Positions 28,521-37,303 of a stretch of 64,000 bases of DNA are shown here, piece by piece. Origin of the DNA: Draconibacterium halophilum (GTDB lineage Bacteria; Bacteroidota; Bacteroidia; Bacteroidales; Prolixibacteraceae); NCBI RefSeq assembly GCF_010448835.1, contig NZ_CP048409.1, positions 4,753,501 through 4,817,500 on the forward strand. Direction: 5' to 3'. The translations under genes were made by a program, and so were the position numbers. The notes below the pieces were generated by a model, which was not told where the DNA came from, did not search any database, and worked only from the letters and a program-made list of their open reading frames with translations. Numbering within the stretch: the first letter of the stretch is position 1; each line of letters starts with the position of its first letter.

Positions 28521-29147
28521 ATGAAAACAAGAAATTTAAAAAACATGTTTGGCTTAAGAAGTTTAACCATTGTAGCAGCAATAGCTGTAAGTATGGCATT
28601 TGTAAGTTGTGAAAAAGAAAACGACGACTACATCCCACAAAGTGAATTTAGTGAAGACTCAGCATTAAAAGCTGGTAAAGCATTGCCTCCCGGTGACGCA
28701 TCCATTGCCGCAATTGCTATCGATGCAGGTTTTTCAGAGTTAGTTGGAGCACTTTTTTATGTTGACGAAGAATTGGAAACTGAATTGGTTGACATGTTCT
28801 TAAACGGTACCGATCAGTATACGGTTTTTGCACCAACCAACGATGCATTTATGGCTCTTTACGACGCCTTGGGAGTGGAAAGCATTAGCGACCTTCCGGC
28901 AGACTTAGTTCTTAATGTTCTACTGTACCATGTTACTGATGGAAGAAGAGCTGCAAACAGTGTAGTTCCTAAAAAGAATCCAAGAACGATTGAAACACTG
29001 CTAGAAGGTGCAACCTTTAAGGTTGACAAAGACCTGAAAATTTGGGCAGTTGGAAATACTGCAAATCTTGTTCCCGATTTTGTTAACATCTCAGCATCAA
29101 ATGGAATCATACATGTAATCGATGCGGTTATTCTGCCAATTGAGTAG
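28521..29147 (+). CDS. Fasciclin (FAS1) domain lipoprotein
   Basis: 208 residues with a signal and lipobox (AFVSC, Cys at 30), so anchored in the envelope. One FAS1 domain at ~60-205 with the two conserved boxes: YTVFAPTNDAFMAL (H1) and NGIIHVIDAVILP (H2). FAS1 proteins act in cell adhesion or matrix contacts; ligand unknown. Own AT-rich promoter region and terminator, so monocistronic. Confidence 0.87.
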   Translation: MKTRNLKNMFGLRSLTIVAAIAVSMAFVSCEKENDDYIPQSEFSEDSALKAGKALPPGDASIAAIAIDAGFSELVGALFYVDEELETELVDMFLNGTDQYTVFAPTNDAFMALYDALGVESISDLPADLVLNVLLYHVTDGRRAANSVVPKKNPRTIETLLEGATFKVDKDLKIWAVGNTANLVPDFVNISASNGIIHVIDAVILPIE

Positions 29148-29177
29148 TCTAAAATAATTTCAACGCCATGAAACGTT

Positions 29178-29210
29178 AAAGGAGCGGCTTTTATAAGTCG
29201 CTCCTTTTTT
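29178..29210 (+). terminator. Intrinsic terminator after the fasciclin gene
   Basis: GGAGCGGCTT pairs with AAGTCGCTCC (one wobble) around TTAT, followed by six T. Confidence 0.9.
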
Positions 29211-29312
29211 GTTTACAGCAAATTAGTGTTAATCTTTCTTCAAAAACCTTAATCAATAGGTTAAGCCTTTTATTTTTTCTATTTTCCCGTGATTTTTTTC
29301 GAAAACAAGAAA

Positions 29313-30788
29313 ATGAGCAATTTATCACGTAGAAAATTTATAGGAACAACGGCAGCAAGTATTGCCGCCGCTACAATTCTTCCCTCTAATGTTATTGCAG
29401 GGCTTGGTCATAAACCACCCAGCGACAAACTAAATATTGCCGGAATCGGTGTTGGAGGAAAAGGTTTTACCAACCTGAAATTCATGGAAACCGAAAACAT
29501 CGTTGCCTTATGCGATGTAGACTGGGATTACGCCGGAAGAAACGCATTTGAGCGTTGGTACCGGGCCAAGCAGTACAAAGATTTCAGGGTGATGCTGGAA
29601 GAGCAGAAAGATATTGACGCGGTAATGATTGCTACTCCGGATCATACCCACGCCCTGCCGGCATTAATGGCTATGCGCGAAGGGAAACATGTTTTTCTAC
29701 AGAAACCATTGACGCATTCGGTTTACGAATCGCGAATTATGACCGAAACCGCAGCACGTTACGGCGTTGCCACACAAATGGGCAACCAGGGAAATTCGGC
29801 CGACGGTATTCGCCAGATTTGCGAATGGATTTGGGCCGGAACAATTGGTGAGGTTACCCATGTTGACACCTGGACTAACCGCCCGATATGGCCACAGGGT
29901 TTAACCCGACCGGAAAAAAGCAAAAGAATTCCCAAAACACTGGATTGGGATTTATTTATAGGCCCGGCAAAGTTTACGGAATACAACCCCATTTACCACC
30001 CATGGAACTGGCGTGGCTGGTGGGATTTTGGAACCGGAGCACTCGGCGATATGGGATGCCATATTCTCGATCCTGTTTTTAAAGCATTAAACTTAAAATA
30101 TCCGAAAACAGTTGAAGGCAGTTCAACACCATTTAATAATGATTCGGCACCAAATGCAGAGTTTGTACGTTACGAATTTGATCGCCGTGATAATCTCCCA
30201 AAAGTAGCCATGCCCGCAGTTACCGTAAATTGGTACGACGGTGGTTTTATGCCACCACGACCCGATGAATTAAAAGATGGCGAACAGATGGGCGACGACG
30301 GTGGTGGTTGTATTTTCTACGGTACAAAAGGGAAGATTATGTGTGGCACTTACGCTGCTAATCCAACCTTATTGCCAACAGCAGAAATGGCTCATTTTCA
30401 AGAGCCGGATAAATCGATTCGACGCATTTATAATGCCATGGAAGGCGGACATGAACAAGACTGGATAAGAGCCTGCAAAGAAAGTAAAGATGCACGTGTT
30501 GAAGCCTCGTCGAATTTTGCCTATGCCGGCCCATTAAACGAAATGGTTGTTATGGGTGTGCTGGCTGTTCGATTGCAAAGCCTTCAGCGCAAGTTGGAGT
30601 GGGACGGACCGAATATGCGATTTACAAATATTCGTCCATCGGATACCATTCGCGTATTGAAAAAAGACAATTTTGATGTAATTAACGGTGATCCGACTTT
30701 TAACAAAGATTACGAAACTCTATCGGCGCAAAAAATGGCCGAAGAGTGGATCAGGCACACTTACCGTAGCGGCTGGGAGCAGATTTAA
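29313..30788 (+). CDS. Gfo/Idh/MocA-family oxidoreductase with Tat leader
   Basis: 491 residues from the ATG at 29313 (an ATG at 29289 is possible). The N-terminus SRRKFIGTTAASIAAATIL is a twin-arginine signal, so the folded enzyme is exported with its NAD(P). Rossmann segment IAGIGVGGKG near residue 45, then the conserved EKP-type lysine motif as FLQKPLTHSVYE, and the substrate domain with TGALGDMGCHILDP. This export-type subfamily is common in Bacteroidota and acts on sugars or polyols, sometimes as glycosidases; substrate unknown. Single gene. Confidence 0.85.
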   Translation: MSNLSRRKFIGTTAASIAAATILPSNVIAGLGHKPPSDKLNIAGIGVGGKGFTNLKFMETENIVALCDVDWDYAGRNAFERWYRAKQYKDFRVMLEEQKDIDAVMIATPDHTHALPALMAMREGKHVFLQKPLTHSVYESRIMTETAARYGVATQMGNQGNSADGIRQICEWIWAGTIGEVTHVDTWTNRPIWPQGLTRPEKSKRIPKTLDWDLFIGPAKFTEYNPIYHPWNWRGWWDFGTGALGDMGCHILDPVFKALNLKYPKTVEGSSTPFNNDSAPNAEFVRYEFDRRDNLPKVAMPAVTVNWYDGGFMPPRPDELKDGEQMGDDGGGCIFYGTKGKIMCGTYAANPTLLPTAEMAHFQEPDKSIRRIYNAMEGGHEQDWIRACKESKDARVEASSNFAYAGPLNEMVVMGVLAVRLQSLQRKLEWDGPNMRFTNIRPSDTIRVLKKDNFDVINGDPTFNKDYETLSAQKMAEEWIRHTYRSGWEQI

Positions 30789-30814
30789 AACAGTATTATT
30801 GTGAAAAATCGTTA

Positions 30815-30872
30815 TCCTGAATTCATTTCAGGATCTACTTGAAAAAGATTCTTAAACAAGTTCAGAATGACG
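30815..30872. repeat. GTCATTC-family dispersed repeat, copy 1
   Basis: ATCCTGAATTCATTTCAGGA followed by TCTACTTG and ending AACAAGTTCAGAATGACG. The same family occurs at 57350; related copies are at 48081, 59993 and 60863. Confidence 0.6.
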
Positions 30873-30907
30873 AAAAAGGGATACCGAATAAACGACATCC
30901 CTTTTTT
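30873..30907 (+). terminator. Intrinsic terminator between convergent genes
   Basis: AAAAAGGGAT pairs with ATCCCTTTTTT; A-rich on one side and T-rich on the other, so it can serve the oxidoreductase (plus) and pyrF (minus). Confidence 0.75.
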
Positions 30908-30967
30908 ATGCTTTTGATTCTAAGCGCTTAGCGCTTAGGTAAACTGCCTTTCTTTAATTCTTACAAT

Positions 30968-31801
30968 CTAAATCAATCCGGCCTCTTTCAACAGCACTTC
31001 CATTTCTTTCTGAACTCCTGCTGCTGCTGCTCCAGCTTTTGTTGCGAAATCAGTTTCCGACGAAGCGTAGATAATTCCACGCGACGAATTCACCAACAAA
31101 CCACATTTGCTGTTCATTCCGTTTTTTGCTACTTCCTGCAAGCTACCACCTTGCGCTCCCACGCCCGGTACTAACAAAAAGTGATTAGGAACAATCGTGC
31201 GAATTTCTTTCAGTTTCTCCGCTTTTGTAGCTCCAACTACATACATCAGATTCTCTGTGGTTCCCCAGTTTTGCGATGTTTTTAAAACCGTTTCAAACAA
31301 CTTGTCGCCACTTTCTTTGTCTTCGATAAACTGAAAATCGGATGCTCCTTTATTTGATGTAAGCGCCAAAAGAATCACCCATTTGTCGAGGTAAGTCATA
31401 AACGGTTTTACCGAGTCTTCGCCCATGTAGGGCGCAACGGTTACCGCATCAAAATCCTGCTGATCGAAAAATGCACGTGCATATAAATTCGATGTATTGC
31501 CAATATCTCCACGTTTGGCATCTGCAATCACAAAAATTTCAGGGAATTTAGATTTTATATACCTCACAGTTTTTTCCAGGCTTTCCATTCCTTTCGATCC
31601 CAAACTTTCGTAAAATGCCAGATTGGGTTTATAAGCCACCGAAAACCCGGCAGTGGCATCAATAATTTCTTTGTTGAATGAAAAGACCGGGTCAGACGTA
31701 TCTTTCAAGTGTTGTGGAATTTTTTGAATATCGGTATCCAAACCCACGCAAAGAAAACTGCGCTTTTTTTGGATCTGCTCAAATAGTTGTTGTTGATTCA
31801 T
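30968..31801 (-). CDS. pyrF: Orotidine 5'-phosphate decarboxylase
   Basis: Forms UMP from OMP, the last step of pyrimidine synthesis. 277 residues, the longer PyrF type-2 form. Visible: FLCVGLDTD at the N-terminus, the catalytic charged tetrad segment ADAKRGDIGNTSN, and the phosphate loop VPGVGAQGG. The C-terminal VNSSRGIIYA segment is intact. Follows prfA on the minus strand (55 nt gap) in the purM-prfA-pyrF order seen in other Bacteroidota. Confidence 0.93.
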   Translation of the reverse strand: MNQQQLFEQIQKKRSFLCVGLDTDIQKIPQHLKDTSDPVFSFNKEIIDATAGFSVAYKPNLAFYESLGSKGMESLEKTVRYIKSKFPEIFVIADAKRGDIGNTSNLYARAFFDQQDFDAVTVAPYMGEDSVKPFMTYLDKWVILLALTSNKGASDFQFIEDKESGDKLFETVLKTSQNWGTTENLMYVVGATKAEKLKEIRTIVPNHFLLVPGVGAQGGSLQEVAKNGMNSKCGLLVNSSRGIIYASSETDFATKAGAAAAGVQKEMEVLLKEAGLI

Positions 31802-31856
31802 GATAAAAAAGTTAGAAGTCTGGGGACCGAAGTCCGAAAACCTCCATTTATTGTTT

Positions 31857-32942
31857 TTAAATTTCTGCTTCTTTAAGTTTTGCGGCGTTTTCTTCGAGCA
31901 TCAATTTTTCAATGATTTCACTAATTTCGCCATTAATAATTGCCTGCAAGTTGTACATAGTAAGGTTAATACGGTGATCGGTAACCCTTCCCTGTGGCCA
32001 GTTGTACGTACGAATTTTCGCTGACCGGTCGCCGGTAGAAACCATTGTTTTCCGTTTCGATGAAATCTCGTCGATATATTTCTGGTACTCCATATTGTAC
32101 AATCGGGTACGCAGCTCTCCCATTGCTTTGTCAAGGTTTTTCAGCTTCGATTTCTGATCCTGACAAGTAACTACAATTCCGGTTGGAATGTGCGTTAAAC
32201 GAATGGCCGAATAAGTGGTATTCACCGACTGTCCACCAGGGCCTGACGAACAGTATTCATCACGACGGATATCCTCGGTTTTTAATTCCACATCAAATTC
32301 ATCCGCTTCAGGCAAAACCGCTACTGTTGCTGCCGACGTATGCACCCGTCCCTGTGTTTCGGTTTGTGGTACACGCTGCACACGGTGCACTCCCGATTCG
32401 TATTTCATAACGCCGTAAACACCTTCGCCGCTAATATTGGCAACAATCTCTTTAAAACCACCTGCGGTTCCTTCGTTGGCATTGGTAACTTCCATACGCC
32501 AGCCTTTTTGTTCGCAAAACTTACTGTACATGCGGAACAGGTCGCCGGCAAAAATACTTGCCTCATCGCCACCGGTTCCGGCACGGATTTCAAGAATTGC
32601 ATTTTTGGCATCTTCCGGATCGGCCGGAACAAGCAACATTTTTATTTCCTTCTCAAGTTCAGGGATACGTTTTTCCGACTCTTCGATTTCCTCACGCGCC
32701 ATTTCGCGCATTTCTTCATCGCTTTCCTCGGCCAGCATTTCTTTCCCGGTCTGGATATTATCAACCAGATTTTTAAATTCCTGAAACTTTTCAACTAACT
32801 TTTGCAGGTTTTTGTATTCCTGATTCAGCTTTACGTAACGCTTCATATCAGCAATCACCTCAGGATCGGTAATCTGCTGCTCTACTTCCTCGAAGCGGTG
32901 CTTTATCGATTCAAACTTTTCTAATAATGCGTATTCTGCCAT
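31857..32942 (-). CDS. prfA: Peptide chain release factor 1
   Basis: 361-residue class I release factor for UAA and UAG. GGQ peptidyl-hydrolysis motif in SSGPGGQSVNTTYSA, preceded by the RF1-type anticodon-like PxT region (RVPQTETQGRVHTSAATVAV; RF1 has PAT-like, and this HTSAATV context). Normal length, N-terminal coiled coil intact. 8 nt separate it from purM. Confidence 0.93.
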   Translation of the reverse strand: MAEYALLEKFESIKHRFEEVEQQITDPEVIADMKRYVKLNQEYKNLQKLVEKFQEFKNLVDNIQTGKEMLAEESDEEMREMAREEIEESEKRIPELEKEIKMLLVPADPEDAKNAILEIRAGTGGDEASIFAGDLFRMYSKFCEQKGWRMEVTNANEGTAGGFKEIVANISGEGVYGVMKYESGVHRVQRVPQTETQGRVHTSAATVAVLPEADEFDVELKTEDIRRDEYCSSGPGGQSVNTTYSAIRLTHIPTGIVVTCQDQKSKLKNLDKAMGELRTRLYNMEYQKYIDEISSKRKTMVSTGDRSAKIRTYNWPQGRVTDHRINLTMYNLQAIINGEISEIIEKLMLEENAAKLKEAEI

Positions 32943-32950
32943 GGTTTTCT

Positions 32951-34119
32951 TTAATAAATGAATTCCCCTTTCTCCGACTTAATTGTCAATTTCTTACCGT
33001 CGAAAGGTTCAACTTTTCCAATAATTTGTGCATCGATGTTGAACGATTTTGAGATTTCAATAATCTCGTTGGCCACATCGGCACTGCAGTATATTTCGTA
33101 ACGGTGCCCCATGTTGAACACCTTGTACATTTCTTTCCAGTTGGTACCCGATTGCTCCTGAATTAGTTTGAACAGCTGCGGTACCGGAAACATATTATCT
33201 TTTACAACATGAACATTCTCGACAAAATGCAATACTTTTGTTTGCGCTCCTCCCGAACAATGAATCATTCCTGAAATTTGTGAGCGATACTTGTCCAGCA
33301 CTTTTTTAATTACCGGAGCATAAGTTCGTGTTGGCGAAAGTACCAGCTTGCCGGCATCAATATTTAATCCTTCAATAGCATCAGTCAGCTTTTTTCCCCC
33401 TGAATAAACCAAGTCTGACGGAACTTCCGGATCAAAACTCTCCGGGTATTTATCGGCCAGATAATTGGCAAAAACATCGTGGCGGGCCGAAGTTAATCCG
33501 TTACTTCCCATTCCACCGTTGTATTCCGTTTCGTAAGTTGCCGTTCCCGATGATGACAAACCAACAATTACATCTCCGGCAGCAATTTTATCGGCCGACA
33601 CCACATCTGCTTTTTTCATTCGGCAAGTAACCGTTGAGTCAACAATGATTGTGCGAACCAAATCACCGACATCAGCAGTTTCTCCGCCGGTTGAATAAAT
33701 GCTCACACCCATTTCGCGCAGGTTGGCAAGCAACTCTTCGGTTCCGTTAATGATAGCTGCAATAACTTCGCCCGGAATATTGTTTTTGTTACGGCCAATG
33801 GTCGACGACACCAAAATATTATCGGTTGCACCAACACAAAGCAAGTCGTCAACATTCATGATTAATGCATCCTGAGCTATTCCTTTCCACACCGATACGT
33901 CGCCGGTTTCTTTCCAGTACATGTACGCCAATGCCGATTTTGTTCCTGCCCATCGGCGTGCATAATATTGCACCATTCCGCATCGCCCCCTAAAATATCG
34001 GGAACAATTTTGCAGAATGCCTTTGGAAAAAGACCTTTGTCTACATTCTTAATTGCTTCGTGCACATCTTCTTTCGAGGCCGAAACCCCCCTTGCACTAT
34101 ATCTTGATTCCGTTACCAT
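32951..34119 (-). pseudogene. purM: Phosphoribosylformylglycinamidine cyclo-ligase, frameshifted
   Basis: AIR synthase of purine biosynthesis. The N-terminal part reads from ATG 34119 (MVTESRYSARGVSA, then DILGGDAEWCNIMHADG) and the remainder continues in another frame from AGTKSALAYMYWKETGDVSV to the stop at 32951. A missing G in a GGGG run at about 33949-33951 (plus-strand CCC) separates them; repair gives ~389 residues, normal for Bacteroidota PurM. Downstream sequence is fully conserved (GGETADVGDLV, GLSSSGTATYETEYNGG), arguing for a recent lesion or an error rather than an old pseudogene. Confidence 0.88.
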
Positions 34120-34193
34120 TTACTACGTGATTTTTGTGGCTACAAAAGTAACAATTTCTAATCGATTGTCTGTCATTATTCCCAGGCAGACAA

Positions 34194-34227
34194 ACAAAAA
34201 AAGGAAAGACTTCATACGTCCTTCCTT
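34194..34227 (-). terminator. Intrinsic terminator after the acyl-CoA synthetase
   Basis: Minus-strand AAGGAAGGAC and GTCTTTCCTT form a stem with one wobble around a 7-nt loop, followed by a run of T. Confidence 0.85.
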
Positions 34228-34249
34228 AATTGTTAAAATATCGTGATAG

Positions 34250-35914
34250 CTAAGCGTATAAAAAGCGCTTAATCTTTCTTGTTGGCGTACGTTCAAAAGG
34301 ATTTGGCTGCAATACAACCTGATTGATCCGCGAAAACTTATTCACTTCCTGGTTCACTTTTTTCATGATCTCCTCCAATATTTCATCCGATCTTTCAGTA
34401 AAATAATGCTGTGCGTCCTCTTTCAATTGTTTAAAATGTTCTTCCATTTCCTCGGTGTTCAAATGAATCATGGCTACCAGTTTACCTTTCTTTTCAACCA
34501 CCAGCGATTCCAATACAAAACGCATTTTGTTAATCACCGTTTCAATTTCTTCGGGGTAAATATTTTCGCCACTGGCCCCCACAATCATCGTTTTTATACG
34601 GCCTTTAATGTGCAGCAAATTTTGTTTATCAAACATTCCCCGGTCACCGGTGCGAAACCAGCCATCTTCGGTAAAAACATCTTTGGTAATGTCAGGAGCT
34701 TTATAATAACCTCTCATAACATTCTCGCCTTTTGCCTGAATTTCGCCCTCACCGGTTGCCGGATCAGGATTGGCGATGCGCAATGAGACACCTTTCATGG
34801 CAATTCCAGCAGAACCTACTCTCCTGTATTTTCCTACTGCCCCTGATAACAGAGGTGCCGTTTCGGTTAATCCATAACCAATGGCGTACGGGAATCCGCC
34901 TTCAAATAAAAAGCGTTCAACTGTTGAGTCAAGTTTTGCACCACCAATTCCGAAAAAGTGCAAGTGCCCGCCAAATGTTTTATGTAGCTTTTTAGCCGCA
35001 ATTTTATGCATTAATTTTCGTGTTGGCGCAAACGAAGTTAGAAAACGCATCATCCCGCTTTTTTGGAAAGCTGGTTGAATTTTTGCCTTGTAAACCTTCT
35101 CGATAATGAGTGGCACCGATAACATTACAGTAGGCTTAACCTCTTGCAATGCCGGCATTAACACCGATGCTACAGGAGGTTTCCGCAGATAATGAACCGA
35201 TGCGCCGTACATGAACGGCAATAAAAAGCCCACCGTATTTTCGAGTGTATGCGACAGTGGCAATATGGAAATAAACCTGTCGACAGGAGTTATCCGCTGT
35301 AACGTACGACTTTGTTGCGCTGTCCACGCCAGATTTTTGTGCGTAAGCATCACTCCTTTTGAGCTACCCGTAGTACCCGATGTATAAATAATCGATGCCA
35401 GATCTTCTTCCACCACATCAACAGGTAAAAACTTACGGGTGGTTAGAGGCAACGAAGAAGTTAATTTCGTTAAAAGTTCTGCCGGCATTTGTTTGGGAAT
35501 TACAGCAAAGTTATCCACCAAAACCATATGCTCTACAATATCAGAAACACCCGGACTCACCGATTTGTAGAGCCCCTCGGAAACAAACAGCAATTTTGAT
35601 TCGGAGTGTTCTATAATCGTCTCAATCTCATTCGAATGGAAATCGGGTAAAATAGGAACAGCCACTGCCCCAACTACCGAAGTAGCAAAAAAAGCTTTTC
35701 CCCAGTTTGGCATATTGGTGCTTAAAATGGCTACTTTATCGCCTTTACCAATGCCCAGTCCTACTAAAAGTTCCGCCAAAAGCTCCACATCCTCTCCCAT
35801 TTGTTTGTAAGTGAAATCCTCTTCACCGGCAAACTTTACCGAGGTATTATCCGCAAATTTCTCCACCGAATTGTAAAACAATGCCGGCAAAGTCAATCTT
35901 GTTTTGTTAATCAT
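34250..35914 (-). CDS. Long-chain acyl-CoA synthetase / AMP-binding ligase
   Basis: 554-residue ANL-superfamily enzyme that activates a carboxylate as acyl-AMP then acyl-CoA. P-loop-like A3 motif IIYTSGTTGSSKGVMLTH near residue 175, A5 motif GYGLTETAPLLSG, A8 hinge GWFRTGDRGMFD and the A10 lysine in TPTRKIKRFL at the very C-terminus. Closest in architecture to long-chain fatty-acid CoA ligases (FadD type). Monocistronic with its own terminator; purM ends the upstream cluster on the same strand. Confidence 0.9.
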   Translation of the reverse strand: MINKTRLTLPALFYNSVEKFADNTSVKFAGEEDFTYKQMGEDVELLAELLVGLGIGKGDKVAILSTNMPNWGKAFFATSVVGAVAVPILPDFHSNEIETIIEHSESKLLFVSEGLYKSVSPGVSDIVEHMVLVDNFAVIPKQMPAELLTKLTSSLPLTTRKFLPVDVVEEDLASIIYTSGTTGSSKGVMLTHKNLAWTAQQSRTLQRITPVDRFISILPLSHTLENTVGFLLPFMYGASVHYLRKPPVASVLMPALQEVKPTVMLSVPLIIEKVYKAKIQPAFQKSGMMRFLTSFAPTRKLMHKIAAKKLHKTFGGHLHFFGIGGAKLDSTVERFLFEGGFPYAIGYGLTETAPLLSGAVGKYRRVGSAGIAMKGVSLRIANPDPATGEGEIQAKGENVMRGYYKAPDITKDVFTEDGWFRTGDRGMFDKQNLLHIKGRIKTMIVGASGENIYPEEIETVINKMRFVLESLVVEKKGKLVAMIHLNTEEMEEHFKQLKEDAQHYFTERSDEILEEIMKKVNQEVNKFSRINQVVLQPNPFERTPTRKIKRFLYA

Positions 35915-36124
35915 ATTTTCTGTCTCTCTTAAAGCAAATCTGTTTGCTCAAATAAACGCGCCAAAAATAGCAAAAAATCTGTGGTGGTTATGTGACTTCA
36001 TTTTCCTCTACGAAACACATCCTACTCACAAATAACTGAACGAATGCAACTTATAGCATTTCGGAAAAATTCTTAACTTTTTTTATGGTTTAAAATAGTA
36101 GTTTTAACAACTAAAATTCGAATT
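35915..36124. promoter_or_regulatory. Divergent promoter region
   Basis: 210-nt AT-rich region between the acyl-CoA synthetase and the HD hydrolase, which are transcribed away from each other. No operator-like palindrome stands out. Confidence 0.35.
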
Positions 36125-36781
36125 ATGGGGTCTAATATTCAACAAAATGAGCTGGTTTCGGCTACTGAAAACTTTATAAAACAGTACTTTGAAGCCGATA
36201 GTTCGGGGCACGATTGGTGGCACATTTACCGTGTGCGAAACATGGCTCTTCACCTGGCAGAAAAAGAAGGCGGCGATCTTTTTCTTATTGAAATGGCAGC
36301 CTTGCTTCACGATCTCGACGACTGGAAACTGGGCAACGGAGAAAACACTTCGAAAACAAAAAGCTGGCTAACCCAAGTTGAAGTTGATAAAAAAGATGCT
36401 GAAAGAATTGGGCAGATTATAGAACAAGTATCATTTAAAGGCGCCGGAGTTGAAACAAAGGCCGAAAGTATTGAAGCCCAAATCGTTCAGGATGCCGACC
36501 GGCTGGATGCCATTGGAGCCATTGGAATTGCGCGCACTTTTGCCTATGGCGGGAATAAAGGGCGCTTGCTGCATCATCCTGATATTAAGCCACAACTGCA
36601 CGATAGTTTTGAGGCGTACAAAAAAACAACAGCTCCTACCATCAATCATTTTTACGAAAAGCTGTTGCTACTAAAAGACCGTATGAATACAATAACTGCA
36701 CAGGAAATTGCAAAAGAGCGCCACCGTTTTATGGAAGATTTTCTAGCCCAATTTTTTTTCGAATGGGACTGTAAAAAATAA
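36125..36781 (+). CDS. HD-domain phosphohydrolase (YedJ-like)
   Basis: 218-residue cytoplasmic HD protein. Metal ligands: H33 (WWHIYRV), H62-D63 (ALLHDLDDW) and the later Asp in VQDADRLDAIGAIGIART. That last motif and the length match the YedJ/HD branch of uncharacterised nucleotide or phosphate-ester hydrolases. Not a (p)ppGpp synthetase; no other domains. A VOC protein follows 63 nt later. Confidence 0.85.
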   Translation: MGSNIQQNELVSATENFIKQYFEADSSGHDWWHIYRVRNMALHLAEKEGGDLFLIEMAALLHDLDDWKLGNGENTSKTKSWLTQVEVDKKDAERIGQIIEQVSFKGAGVETKAESIEAQIVQDADRLDAIGAIGIARTFAYGGNKGRLLHHPDIKPQLHDSFEAYKKTTAPTINHFYEKLLLLKDRMNTITAQEIAKERHRFMEDFLAQFFFEWDCKK

Positions 36782-36844
36782 TCGCAGCTATTGCTTTATA
36801 ATCGATTGCTTTCGTAAATTTAGACAGCCTAAAAACAATTATGT

Positions 36845-37234
36845 ATGAAAGTAGAACATCTGGCCATTTGGACCTATAATCTCGAAGGAATGCGAAGTTT
36901 TTACATGCATTATTTCGATGCATCATCGAGCGAGGTTTACCATAACCACAGCCGCGAATATCGCTCGTATTTTCTTTCTTTTGACGGCGATTGCCGCATT
37001 GAGTTGATGGAAATGCCGGGTATTCCGAAATCAAGGGACAATACGCTGAAACAATTTACCGGACTTATTCATTTTGCCTTTAAGTTAGGCTCGAAAAGTA
37101 AAGTACACGAACTAACCGAAACGCTTCGGAAAGACGGGTACAAAATTATTAGCGAACCGCGCACCACCGGCGACGGCTTTTTCGAAAGTGTATTTTTGGA
37201 TCCTGACGGCAACCGGGTGGAGATTATGGCGTAA
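36845..37234 (+). CDS. VOC-superfamily (glyoxalase-like) protein
   Basis: 129-residue vicinal-oxygen-chelate protein with two beta-alpha-beta-beta-beta modules. Candidate metal ligands: His5 (KVEHLAIW), Glu58-region (RIELMEMP), His77-region (LIHFAFKLG) and Glu in NRVEIM at the C-terminus. Lactoylglutathione lyase-like by fold, but the family includes dioxygenases and resistance proteins, so the reaction is open. Confidence 0.82.
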   Translation: MKVEHLAIWTYNLEGMRSFYMHYFDASSSEVYHNHSREYRSYFLSFDGDCRIELMEMPGIPKSRDNTLKQFTGLIHFAFKLGSKSKVHELTETLRKDGYKIISEPRTTGDGFFESVFLDPDGNRVEIMA

Positions 37235-37303
37235 AAGTTAAGCAATTGATTTTCATTTCCCCTTTCAATGTGTATTTTTAGATTTCAATCTAAATCAACG
37301 ATA

